NCBI RefSeq assembly: GCF_008931805.1
Contig: NZ_CP044399.1
Coordinates: 4,079,370-4,143,369, forward strand
Reading direction: 5' to 3'
Source: Moritella marina ATCC 15381
GTDB taxonomy: Bacteria; Pseudomonadota; Gammaproteobacteria; Enterobacterales; Moritellaceae
DNA: 64,000 nucleotides
The notes under the pieces were generated by a model that saw only the letters and a list, made by a program, of their open reading frames with translations, ran no database searches and was not told the origin of the DNA. A program made the translations under genes and the position numbers. Below, piece after piece: positions 25,135-33,257 of this stretch (the first letter of the stretch is position 1; each line of letters starts with the position of its first letter).

Positions 25135-25677
25135 TCAAGGTTTCCACTGCCAAATTTCACAAGTTGTGACGCCTGCGCGTTTAATTTGGTGACGTTCTTT
25201 TTCTGCTGTACGTTTACGTTCGTAAGGGCCTAAAACAACGCGATACCAATTACCAGTGTGGCGAACGTTGGCAGTATAACCTTGGAAGGCTATCGTTGCT
25301 TTCATCGCCTCTGCTTGTGATTGTTGACGGAACGAACCACATTGCATTTGATAACGAATACCCGTGTCTTGTTGCGGCGGTATTTCGACAATGACTTCTT
25401 TATCTTGTAAGTCTTGTGGATACTGCCACACTTCCTTTGGCTTTTCCGGTAATGGTTTTACCGTTAGCTTTTTCGGTTGTTCTTTTTTAACAGGCTCTGG
25501 CTGTGTTTCTTCTGCGGTGCCACTGACTTGTGCTAAAAAATAGCCAAGGCCAATAGCAAGCAATAGAAACATTAAGATCGCCAACACAGGGCGTTTCTTT
25601 TTCGCCGGCGGTGCCTTTTTAGCACCCCGCTTTGTTCTCGGCTTCGGGGCGTGCCCCGCGTAATCCTTACGAGCCAT
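25135..25677 (-). CDS. ftsN: SPOR-domain cell division protein, FtsN-like
   Basis: 180 residues. A basic cytoplasmic N-terminus (KDYAGHAPKPRTKRGAKK), one membrane segment around residues 32-51 (VLAILMFLLLAIGLGYFLAQV), a proline/lysine-rich linker and a C-terminal SPOR domain (about 107-180; YQMQCGSFRQQSQAEAMKATI to RVVLGPYERKRTAEKERHQI) that binds denuded peptidoglycan glycan strands. The order argS-ftsN-hslVU is familiar from shewanellae, which supports the FtsN name. It is short for FtsN (E. coli 319 residues), the linker being much reduced. A cysteine pair in the SPOR domain (C112 and C174 approximately) matches FtsN. Confidence 0.85.
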   Translation of the reverse strand: MARKDYAGHAPKPRTKRGAKKAPPAKKKRPVLAILMFLLLAIGLGYFLAQVSGTAEETQPEPVKKEQPKKLTVKPLPEKPKEVWQYPQDLQDKEVIVEIPPQQDTGIRYQMQCGSFRQQSQAEAMKATIAFQGYTANVRHTGNWYRVVLGPYERKRTAEKERHQIKRAGVTTCEIWQWKP

Positions 25678-25680
25678 AAT

Positions 25681-27435
25681 TTACATACGTTCCAAAGTTT
25701 CAATGCCTAGTAAATCTAGACCCTGTTTAAGTGTTTTAGCCGTTAATTGCGCCAGTTTAAGACGGCTTAATTTAATCGCTTCATCTTCTGTGCTTAAGAT
25801 TGGGCAAGCTTCATAGAAACTAGAGAACACGCCAGCCAGTTCAAACAGGTAAGTACATAATGTGTTTGGTGTTGCGCGTTTTGCCACTTGATGCACAATC
25901 TCATTAAACTGGATCAGTTTGCCTGCTAATTCTTGCTCTTTATCTTCGTTCAACTGTACTTTTGCAGTTGCTAGTTTAGCGACTGTTTCGGCATCTACTT
26001 TGTTGAAGATACTGCCCACACGTGTGCAAGCGTAAAGCAGGTAAGGGGCGGTATTACCTTCGAAGCTTAACATTGAGTCGAAGTTGAAGATGTAATCACT
26101 GCTACGGTTCTTAGATAAATCCGCGTATTTAACTGATGAGATACCGACAACACGTGCAATGTGTTTTAGTTCTTCTTCAGTTAGCGTTGGATTTTTCGCT
26201 TTAACAAGTGTGTAGGCACGCTCTTCTGCTTCAGTTAACAGATCCACAAGCTTAACTGTACCACCTGAACGGGTTTTGAATGGACGACCATCTTCACCAT
26301 TCATGGTACCAAAACCAAGATGTTCCAATGATGTTTCTGGTTTAACAAAACCAGCTTTCTGTACAACAGAGAATACTTGTTGGAAATGCAGTGCTTGACG
26401 TTGATCAACAAAGTACATGATGCGGTTTGCGTTCAGTTTCTGTTGACGGAAACGCATCGCGGCAAGGTCTGTTGTTGCGTAAAGGAAACCACCACCATTT
26501 TTTTGGATGATGACTGGTAACGGGTCGCCGTCTTTATTCTTAAATTCATCTAAGAATACACATTTAGCGCCGTTTGATTCTGTTAATAATGCTTGTGCTT
26601 CAAGTTCGCTAACGATGTTATGTAAATCGTTGTTATAGAAACTTTCACCACGTACGTCTTCACGCGTTAATTTCACGTTTAAGCGTTTGTAGATGTCATG
26701 GCAGTGTGCAAGTGACACGTCATTAAATTCTTGCCATAACTTGTTGCAGTCTTCATCACCTGATTGCAGCATGACAACCATTTCACGTGCGCGAATAGCA
26801 AAATCTTCAGATTCGTCGAAACGACCTTTTGCTGCACGGTAGAATACTTCTAGGTCAGAAAGCTGCATGCTGATTTCTGCATTTTCAGCGCGTTTTTCTT
26901 CCATGTACGCAAGGAGCATACCGAACTGAGTACCCCAATCGCCTACGTGGTTTTGGCGAATAACGTTATGGCCAAGTAGTTCCAGTGTTCGTGCTACAGA
27001 ATCGCCAATGATTGATGAGCGTAAGTGACCTACGTGCATTTCTTTCGCTAGATTTGGCGATGATAAATCAACAACAACATTGTCTGGCGTTGTGGTCTTT
27101 TGTACTGATAAATTCTCATCTTCAAGTGCAATATCAATCTGCTGCGCTAACCAGTTTTGGTTTAAGAAGATGTTGATGAAACCTGGGCCGGCGATTTCAG
27201 TACGGCTAACTAAGTCTGATTCTGGCAGGTTATCAATGATTAATTGGGCTAACTCACGCGGATTCTTTTTCGCTGGTTTTGCCATCATCATTGCTAAATT
27301 CGTTGCTAAATCACCATGAGCCTTGTCGCGGGTACGATCTACTGCGATGCGCGGTTGTGCATCTGCAGGAATGATTTGTTGTTCTTTTAAGATCGTAACG
27401 GTTTGCTCGAGTAGCTGTATAATATGCTCTTTCAT
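25681..27435 (-). CDS. argS: Arginyl-tRNA synthetase
   Basis: 584 residues (E. coli 577). N-terminal Add-1 domain, then the class I HIGH-type motif HVGHLRS around residue 134 preceded by [15 protein letters not shown], and the KMSKS-equivalent region [23 protein letters not shown], which like other ArgS enzymes lacks the canonical lysine signature. The helical DALR anticodon-binding domain closes the protein ([13 protein letters not shown] to GIETLERM). It charges tRNA-Arg and needs the tRNA for activation. The ftsN-like gene begins three bases after the stop, so the two are cotranscribed. Confidence 0.97.
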   Translation of the reverse strand: MKEHIIQLLEQTVTILKEQQIIPADAQPRIAVDRTRDKAHGDLATNLAMMMAKPAKKNPRELAQLIIDNLPESDLVSRTEIAGPGFINIFLNQNWLAQQIDIALEDENLSVQKTTTPDNVVVDLSSPNLAKEMHVGHLRSSIIGDSVARTLELLGHNVIRQNHVGDWGTQFGMLLAYMEEKRAENAEISMQLSDLEVFYRAAKGRFDESEDFAIRAREMVVMLQSGDEDCNKLWQEFNDVSLAHCHDIYKRLNVKLTREDVRGESFYNNDLHNIVSELEAQALLTESNGAKCVFLDEFKNKDGDPLPVIIQKNGGGFLYATTDLAAMRFRQQKLNANRIMYFVDQRQALHFQQVFSVVQKAGFVKPETSLEHLGFGTMNGEDGRPFKTRSGGTVKLVDLLTEAEERAYTLVKAKNPTLTEEELKHIARVVGISSVKYADLSKNRSSDYIFNFDSMLSFEGNTAPYLLYACTRVGSIFNKVDAETVAKLATAKVQLNEDKEQELAGKLIQFNEIVHQVAKRATPNTLCTYLFELAGVFSSFYEACPILSTEDEAIKLSRLKLAQLTAKTLKQGLDLLGIETLERM

Positions 27436-27532
27436 GGATTCTCTTAACTAGCAATGATGAATGAAATAGACCGATCATTTTAGCGTGATTAGTGTCATTT
27501 GACTAGTTAATCAAGGATAAATCCCAATATCC

Positions 27533-29734
27533 TTACAACATTTCAGTTGGATCTACATCTAATGACCAACGCGCTTTGCGTGCCGATTTTAACGCTTCGA
27601 CTTTTGGCATTATTAGACGCAGTAATTGCGTGATGTGCTGACGTTGCGGACCTTGTAATAATAACTGTAAGCGATACTTGCCTGCGCGTTTCTCCATCGG
27701 GGCTGGCATGGGCCCTAAACAAAGCAGTTGCGGATTGTGATTATGTTCTTGAACCAATTGTTTTATGTCGACTAAAAAAGCGTTGGCTTCGCTGAACTGG
27801 TGAGCTTCAGCGCGAAATAAAGCCTGAAAACTGTAGGGTGGTAAATTAGCCATTGAGCGCGCGTGCAATGCGGTTTGAGCAAAATGACTGTAGCCATTAT
27901 TGATCAAATCTTGGATCAGTTCATGTCCAGGGTGATGGGTTTGAATCGCTACCTCACCTTGTTTTGCGGCTCGACCTGCGCGACCTGATACTTGTACAAA
28001 TAGTTGAGCCAACTTTTCAGGGGCACGAAAGTCACTGCTAAATAGCGCACTATCTACGTCAATAAGTCCGACTAAGGTGACATCAGGAAAGTGATGGCCT
28101 TTGGCTAACATCTGCGTGCCAATCAATATACGGAATTCTCGTTTTCGTACCGCTTCTAATGCTTTTTCTAGACTGCCTTTGCGGCTGGTACTATCTCGAT
28201 CAATACGGATAATCGGGTATTGTGGAAAGTGTTCGGTAAGCATTGCCTCTAGTTGCTCGGTACCAAAACCTGCAGTGATGATCTCGTTGGAGTCGCAACT
28301 TGGACAGCGACGTGGTTTTGGAAATTGTTCATCGCAATGATGACAGTGCAAGATATTACGCGACTGATGATAGGTGTAATAAGTATTGCAGCGCTGGCAC
28401 TCAGCCATTGAGCCACAGGTATGGCACATGACTGCGGGTGCATAGCCTCGGCGATTTAGAAACAGCAGTACTTGATTTCCTGCGGCTAAATGCGTTGCCA
28501 TTAGCGTAATAAACGCTGTCGATAACCCTGAATTTAAAGTCTGATTTTTAATATCAATCAGGTGATGAATTGGCATCTGCGCATTACCCGCACGTTGGGT
28601 AAGCTTTAAGTGACGATATTTACCTGTCATGGCATTGTGTAAGGTTTCTAATGCAGGAGTTGCAGAACCTAATACCACGGCAATGTTATTACGATGCGCC
28701 CTGACAATCGCCAGATCGCGAGCGTGATAACGGAATGTTTCTTGTTGCTTCAATGACCCGTCATGTTCTTCATCAATAATGATTACGCCTAAATCATGCA
28801 TCGGCGTAAAAATGGCAGAGCGGGTGCCAATAACGATACCTGCCACACCAGCTTGCGCTTCTAGCCAGGCTTCGCGACGTTCTGCGTCATTGAGACCTGA
28901 ATGTAGGGCGACAATAGGTACATTGAAACGGCGTTTGAAGCGTGAAATGGTTTGCGGCGTAAGCCCAATTTCGGGCACGATGACTAACGCCTGCTTACCG
29001 GTTTTTAATACTTTTTCGATCACATTTAAATAAACTTCAGTCTTACCACTGCCTGTTACCCCATCGAGCAGGTAAGTGGCAAAATGGTTGATATCAATGG
29101 CCGCAATCGTGATCGCTTGTTCAGTGTTAAGTGAGGGGCGATTGTCACTGATAACCAAGTTTTGACGCCAGTGTTGCGCATCGTTATCTTGGATCTCAAT
29201 ATACTCTTGGCTGATTAGGCCTTTGTCTTGTAGTGCTTTGATGGTGGTTGACTTTATATTGGCTAATTTTAAATGGGATTGGGTCAGCCCTGTTTCTGCT
29301 AATAATTTAATGGTCTGTAATTGTGCTGGGGTTAAACGGTTTAATTCTGGTGCCGTTAGTTCATGTGCTCTATCCGTTAATTGCCAAAAGGTGTAACTGT
29401 TTAATTTAGCTGATTCTAATTTACGTAATAAAACGGGTAGTGCTTGTGCAATGACTTCACCAATTGGGTAATGGTAATAGTCGGCGCACCAATTAAAAAA
29501 AGCCAACATGTCAGTTGATAAAATAGCATTGTCATCGAGTATGTTGATGATGGGTTTCAGTTTTGCCAGCGGAAATTCACTGTCGTTTTTAGTCGTGAGC
29601 GCAATACCAATGAGTTGCTTATTCATAAAAGGTACACAGATACGCATACCTGGTTCGATATGGATATCATCTGAATAGATATAATCAAAGCTTCTGCTTA
29701 AATGGACTGGAACGGCAACGGCGACAACGGGCAT
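27533..29734 (-). CDS. priA: Primosomal helicase PriA
   Basis: 733 residues (E. coli 732). N-terminal 3'-DNA binding domain, a DEAH-like helicase core with Walker A GVTGSGKTEV around residue 226 and Walker B IIDEEHDGSLKQ, and the cysteine-rich zinc-binding insert between helicase halves (CHTCGSMAECQRC, CHHCDEQF, CPSCDS). PriA recognises stalled forks and starts reloading of DnaB. It is divergent from rpmE, as in E. coli and vibrios. cytR, often between priA and ftsN in vibrios, is absent and argS stands there instead. Confidence 0.97.
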   Translation of the reverse strand: MPVVAVAVPVHLSRSFDYIYSDDIHIEPGMRICVPFMNKQLIGIALTTKNDSEFPLAKLKPIINILDDNAILSTDMLAFFNWCADYYHYPIGEVIAQALPVLLRKLESAKLNSYTFWQLTDRAHELTAPELNRLTPAQLQTIKLLAETGLTQSHLKLANIKSTTIKALQDKGLISQEYIEIQDNDAQHWRQNLVISDNRPSLNTEQAITIAAIDINHFATYLLDGVTGSGKTEVYLNVIEKVLKTGKQALVIVPEIGLTPQTISRFKRRFNVPIVALHSGLNDAERREAWLEAQAGVAGIVIGTRSAIFTPMHDLGVIIIDEEHDGSLKQQETFRYHARDLAIVRAHRNNIAVVLGSATPALETLHNAMTGKYRHLKLTQRAGNAQMPIHHLIDIKNQTLNSGLSTAFITLMATHLAAGNQVLLFLNRRGYAPAVMCHTCGSMAECQRCNTYYTYHQSRNILHCHHCDEQFPKPRRCPSCDSNEIITAGFGTEQLEAMLTEHFPQYPIIRIDRDSTSRKGSLEKALEAVRKREFRILIGTQMLAKGHHFPDVTLVGLIDVDSALFSSDFRAPEKLAQLFVQVSGRAGRAAKQGEVAIQTHHPGHELIQDLINNGYSHFAQTALHARSMANLPPYSFQALFRAEAHQFSEANAFLVDIKQLVQEHNHNPQLLCLGPMPAPMEKRAGKYRLQLLLQGPQRQHITQLLRLIMPKVEALKSARKARWSLDVDPTEML

Positions 29735-29856
29735 GAACTCAACTCTCTTTACGACTTAAATCAGTATTACAGTAAACAGTTTACGGCGGTTAACTGGGTA
29801 ATGTCTTGATATTTTCTATTTAATCTTCGAAATGTAGTTTATTTATGCATCTGCTA

Positions 29857-29886
29857 TTGATATTAGGGGGTAAGATCCTATATTAT
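29857..29886 (+). promoter_or_regulatory. rpmE promoter candidate
   Basis: TTGATA at 29857-29862, 18-bp spacer and TATTAT at 29881-29886, about 80 bases ahead of the rpmE start. Confidence 0.5.
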
Positions 29887-29965
29887 TCGCAGCCTAAAAA
29901 TTCTATAACTTTATGTGGTGTCTGGCAGTGTTTCAGATGGCGACATAACCTAAATTGAGGTTTCT

Positions 29966-30178
29966 ATGAAACAAGGTATCCACCCAGAGTACGCAGCTAT
30001 CGAAGCTAAATGTTCATGCGGTAACGTTTTCACTATGGGTTCTACTCGTGGCAAAAATATCACTCTAGACGTATGTTCAAATTGTCACCCATTCTACACT
30101 GGTAAGCAACGTACTGTTGATACTGGCGGTCGTGTTGACAAATTCAACAAGCGTTTTGGCGCTCTTTCTGCAAAATAA
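29966..30178 (+). CDS. rpmE: Ribosomal protein L31, zinc-binding form
   Basis: 70 residues, the usual L31 length. Four cysteines at residues 16, 18, 37 and 40 (KCSCGN and [13 protein letters not shown]) make it the zinc-containing C+ form, which bacteria replace with a cysteine-free paralogue under zinc shortage. It bridges the subunits at the central protuberance. TTGAGG gives the ribosome binding site. It is divergent from priA, followed by its own terminator, hence monocistronic. Confidence 0.98.
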   Translation: MKQGIHPEYAAIEAKCSCGNVFTMGSTRGKNITLDVCSNCHPFYTGKQRTVDTGGRVDKFNKRFGALSAK

Positions 30179-30211
30179 TAATTGTATTTATACAATTTAT
30201 TGCAGTGAGTC

Positions 30212-30240
30212 AAAAAGGTACCTTAGGGTGCCTTTTTTTA
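30212..30240 (+). terminator. rpmE terminator
   Basis: AAAAAGGTACC, four-base loop, GGTGCCTTTTTT with a long T run, 34 bases past the stop. Confidence 0.88.
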
Positions 30241-30580
30241 TATCTAAAAATAATTTGAAACATTTATAAAACTTAAATGTAACCTCAGTCATTTCATTTC
30301 CATAAAAATCTTCTTCTAAAATTAGTAAAACATATAAAAATAAACACTTCGTACCAGTGCAAAGGTAGAATAAACAACTTAAATTAATGTAGAATCATGC
30401 CAACAATATTATTAGCTGGTTTAGCTCAGTGTAAAACAAAAGAGAGCTGTGTTAAATTAAAGTTAAATATTTGGCGTTACATTCGATTATTATTTAATTC
30501 CCCAACGTTGTTTCTCACACTTTGTTATTCTTGAACTCAGCTGTGAGTTATGTGCATTCATTTCATTCAGGATATTGCGT
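30241..30580. other. Non-coding stretch before the malic enzyme gene
   Basis: About 340 AT-rich bases with no convincing frame. A short GGTTTAGCTCAGT at about 30419-30431 looks like a tRNA D arm, but no acceptor or anticodon arm goes with it. The malic enzyme promoter must lie here; I cannot place it. Confidence 0.6.
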
Positions 30581-31822
30581 ATGTCAGACCTTAGACAGCA
30601 AGCATTGGATTACCATGCGAACCCAAAACCAGGCAAAATTGCTATTCAACTTACTACATCTGCAGAAACAGCCGATGACCTTTCTCTAGCATATAGCCCA
30701 GGTGTCGCCGAGCCAGTGCGTGAAATCGCAGCTAACCCTGATGATGCTTATAAATACACAGCTAAAGGTAATTTAGTTGCGGTGATTACTAACGGTACTG
30801 CTATTTTAGGCCTAGGTAATTTAGGTCCATTGGCGTCAAAACCAGTTATGGAAGGTAAAGCGCTATTGTTTAAACGCTTTGCTGATATTGATTCAATCGA
30901 TATTGAAGTTAAACACCGTACCACGGAAGAATTTATTGATACGGTAGCGAATATTGCCGATACCTTTGGCGGTATTAACTTAGAAGATATTAAAGCACCC
31001 GAGTGTTTTGAAATTGAAAAAGCCTTGATTGCGCGTTGTAAGATCCCGGTATTTCATGATGATCAACATGGTACTGCGATTGTAACTGCGGCAGGTATGA
31101 TTAATGCGCTAGACATTCAAGGCAAAGATATTGCGGAAGCGGTTATTGTTTGTATGGGTGCTGGTGCTGCTGCGATTGCTTGTATGGAGTTATTAATTTC
31201 ATGTGGTGCACAGCGTGAAAAAATCTATATGTTAGATCGTAAAGGTGTGATCCACACGCGTCGTGATGACATTAATGAATATAAGCAACGTTTTGCAAAT
31301 AATACTGATAAGCGTACTCTGCAAGATGCGATTCATGGTGCGGATGTATTTGTTGGTGTATCAGGACCGAATGTATTAGCTGCTGAAGATGTGAAATTAA
31401 TGGCTGATAACCCAATTATTTTTGCTTGTTCAAATCCAGATCCAGAAATCAAACCTGAATTAGCACATGGTGCACGGCAAGATCTTATCATGGCGACAGG
31501 TCGTTCTGATTATCCAAACCAAGTGAATAACGTATTGTGCTTCCCGTTCATTTTCCGCGGTGCATTAGATGCACGTGCAAGCGTGATTAATGAAGCAATG
31601 AAAGTGGCAGCGGTACACGCCATTCGTGAAATTGCCAAAGAAGAAGTGCCACAGTCTGTATTGGCTGCATCGGGTGCTGCATCGTTAGAGTTTGGTAAAG
31701 AGTACATTATTCCAAAACCAATGGATCCACGTTTATTACCTCGTGTGGCACGTGCTGTTGCGCTAGCCGCAGTTGAAACGGGTGTATCACGTATCGAATT
31801 ACCAGAAAATTACATGCTGTAA
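30581..31822 (+). CDS. Malic enzyme, short form
   Basis: 413 residues from the ATG at 30581, with AGGA eight bases upstream (an in-frame TTG six bases earlier is ignored). It oxidatively decarboxylates malate to pyruvate. Motifs: YSPGVAEPV, YTAKGNLVAVITNGTAILGLGNLGP with the catalytic lysine nearby (MEGKALLFK), DDQHGTAIV and the dinucleotide site VIVCMGAGAAAIA. It corresponds to the N-terminal malic domain of E. coli MaeB and to stand-alone bacterial enzymes; the phosphotransacetylase-like tail of MaeB is missing. NAD or NADP preference cannot be told. Its own terminator follows. Confidence 0.93.
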   Translation: MSDLRQQALDYHANPKPGKIAIQLTTSAETADDLSLAYSPGVAEPVREIAANPDDAYKYTAKGNLVAVITNGTAILGLGNLGPLASKPVMEGKALLFKRFADIDSIDIEVKHRTTEEFIDTVANIADTFGGINLEDIKAPECFEIEKALIARCKIPVFHDDQHGTAIVTAAGMINALDIQGKDIAEAVIVCMGAGAAAIACMELLISCGAQREKIYMLDRKGVIHTRRDDINEYKQRFANNTDKRTLQDAIHGADVFVGVSGPNVLAAEDVKLMADNPIIFACSNPDPEIKPELAHGARQDLIMATGRSDYPNQVNNVLCFPFIFRGALDARASVINEAMKVAAVHAIREIAKEEVPQSVLAASGAASLEFGKEYIIPKPMDPRLLPRVARAVALAAVETGVSRIELPENYML

Positions 31823-31867
31823 ACCTATTCAGTAACGCTATCAAATAATTTTATTTGATAGCTCTGA

Positions 31868-31896
31868 AAAACGCCAAGGTCTTTCCTTGGCGTTTG
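31868..31896 (+). terminator. Terminator after the malic enzyme gene
   Basis: AAACGCCAAGG with CCTTGGCGTTT, a perfect 11-bp stem with a short loop; the trailing T run is brief. Confidence 0.75.
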
Positions 31897-31954
31897 CATT
31901 TCTGCGCTTATACTTGTATAAAGAGCCGCTATATTGCCCACACTTAAGGTTTCC

Positions 31955-32572
31955 ATGTCTGAAGAATACGAAATTGAAGTCATCCCTGTTGTTGTTTCTG
32001 AAGAACCAATTGAATTATATAAAATTTTAAAAATTGAGAACCTAGTGACCTCGGGCAGTGAAGCAAAGAACCATATTGCTAACGGTTATGTGTATGTAAA
32101 CGGTGAAGTTGAAACACGTAAGCGTAAAAAAATTATGTTTGGTGACATCATCGGCTTTGATGGTGAAGCGTATCAAGTTATGTCAGCTGAGGAATTAGCA
32201 TCATATGATGACGCTGATTATGCAGAGACTGCGGATGGTGAAGATTATCCTGAAGATGAATTTGTTGATCCGGCGGCTCTCGAGTCCGATTCAGTTGCAG
32301 CATACATGACTGAACATGATTTGAGTGAAGAGGATTTCATTGCGGATGGTTCTGTTACAAGTACAGATGTTGAAGCTGATGTTGCTGAGGCTACCTTTAT
32401 CGCGCCAACACCTGTTGTAAAACCTGCGGCTGTTAAGCCTGTTACGGATACTTGGGAACAGCCTGAGAAGAAAAAGAAAAAAACTGCAGCAAAACAAACC
32501 CAAACAGCTAAAGCGGCTGAACCTAAAAAATCGGAAAAGAAAAAAGGCCGCGCGGCACCTTTTAGTTTTTAG
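31955..32572 (+). CDS. S4-domain RNA-binding protein with long charged tail
   Basis: 205 residues from the ATG at 31955 (AAGG upstream). The N-terminal 75 residues form an S4-like RNA-binding domain of the YbcJ type: PIELYKILKIENLVTSGSEAKNHIANGYVYVNGEVETRKRKKIMFGDII. The rest is low-complexity: an acidic alanine-rich stretch (about 85-155), then a lysine/alanine-rich end (KKKKKTAAKQ, KKSEKKKGRAAPFSF). YbcJ itself is only about 70 residues, so the tail is an extension special to this lineage. Function unknown; RNA or ribosome association is inferred from the domain and the basic tail. Confidence 0.8.
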   Translation: MSEEYEIEVIPVVVSEEPIELYKILKIENLVTSGSEAKNHIANGYVYVNGEVETRKRKKIMFGDIIGFDGEAYQVMSAEELASYDDADYAETADGEDYPEDEFVDPAALESDSVAAYMTEHDLSEEDFIADGSVTSTDVEADVAEATFIAPTPVVKPAAVKPVTDTWEQPEKKKKKTAAKQTQTAKAAEPKKSEKKKGRAAPFSF

Positions 32573-32679
32573 GGCTTAGTTTCAGATTTTAATCTTTAAC
32601 CTTTGGTTTAATGATTAAGTCTTGGTGTTAAATTTATTCATAGACTGTATTGAGATCATACATCTAGATTATTGAGATC

Positions 32680-32718
32680 AAAAAAGGCACTCCTTGCATA
32701 AAGGAGTGCCTTTTTTAT
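32680..32718. terminator. Bidirectional terminator between S4-protein gene and metJ
   Basis: AAAAAAGGCACTCCTT, loop, AAGGAGTGCCTTTTTT: a long stem with A and T tracts, placed between the two convergent genes. Confidence 0.9.
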
Positions 32719-32753
32719 AATTAATTCGCGATTCTCTGTCGATTATTTACTGA

Positions 32754-33080
32754 TTAGTCATCGTGTTCTAGATAATCATCAATATTAATACCGAGTGCTA
32801 ACATCTGCGCTTTCGCTTCTGCAGGGATATTATCTGGTTTGTCTTTTGTTAGATCTTCGTCAGCAGGGAGTGGTTGGCCAGTGTAAGCATGTAAGAACGC
32901 TTCACATAATAATTCACTGTTAGTCGCATGACGTTGATTATTAATCTGACGGCGAGTTCTTTCATCTGTCAGTACTTTCAATACTTTCAAAGGAATTGAA
33001 ACAGTGATCTTCTTAACCTGTTCACTCTTTTTCCCATGTTCTGCATAGGGACTAATATACTCGCCGTTCCACTTCGTCAT
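32754..33080 (-). CDS. metJ: Methionine repressor MetJ
   Basis: 108 residues (E. coli 105). Ribbon-helix-helix DNA-binding protein: the DNA-contacting strand [50 protein letters not shown] is almost that of E. coli. S-adenosylmethionine is the corepressor. AAGG precedes the ATG. It is divergent from metL, with two tandem met boxes between them, so it probably represses itself and metL. The C-terminal acidic tail ([10 protein letters not shown]) is a little longer than in E. coli. Confidence 0.97.
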   Translation of the reverse strand: MTKWNGEYISPYAEHGKKSEQVKKITVSIPLKVLKVLTDERTRRQINNQRHATNSELLCEAFLHAYTGQPLPADEDLTKDKPDNIPAEAKAQMLALGINIDDYLEHDD

Positions 33081-33162
33081 TTTCGACCTTTGCGTAAATT
33101 ATTATTTAATGAATAAGTAATAAGTCTACCTTTGAATTTGATTGTTGGCAATCAGTATGTAA

Positions 33163-33178
33163 AGAGCTCTAGACGTCT
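33163..33178. promoter_or_regulatory. MetJ operator, metJ/metL intergenic
   Basis: Two adjacent 8-bp met boxes: AGAGCTCT (six of eight) and AGACGTCT (perfect consensus). MetJ binds tandem boxes as stacked dimers. A TTGACC at 33180-33185 immediately follows and may be the -35 of the metL promoter. Confidence 0.85.
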
Positions 33179-33257
33179 ATTGACCTGTTGTGACTTAATG
33201 GTGTATGTTTTGAGGTACTAGTAATACATTAATTCGATATTAAGTTCGGGAGAACGC

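Noticed and set aside
30419-30455. tRNA-like D arm (GGTTTAGCTCAGT) before the malic enzyme gene
   Set aside because: No matching acceptor stem, anticodon arm or T arm; chance or a very old remnant.
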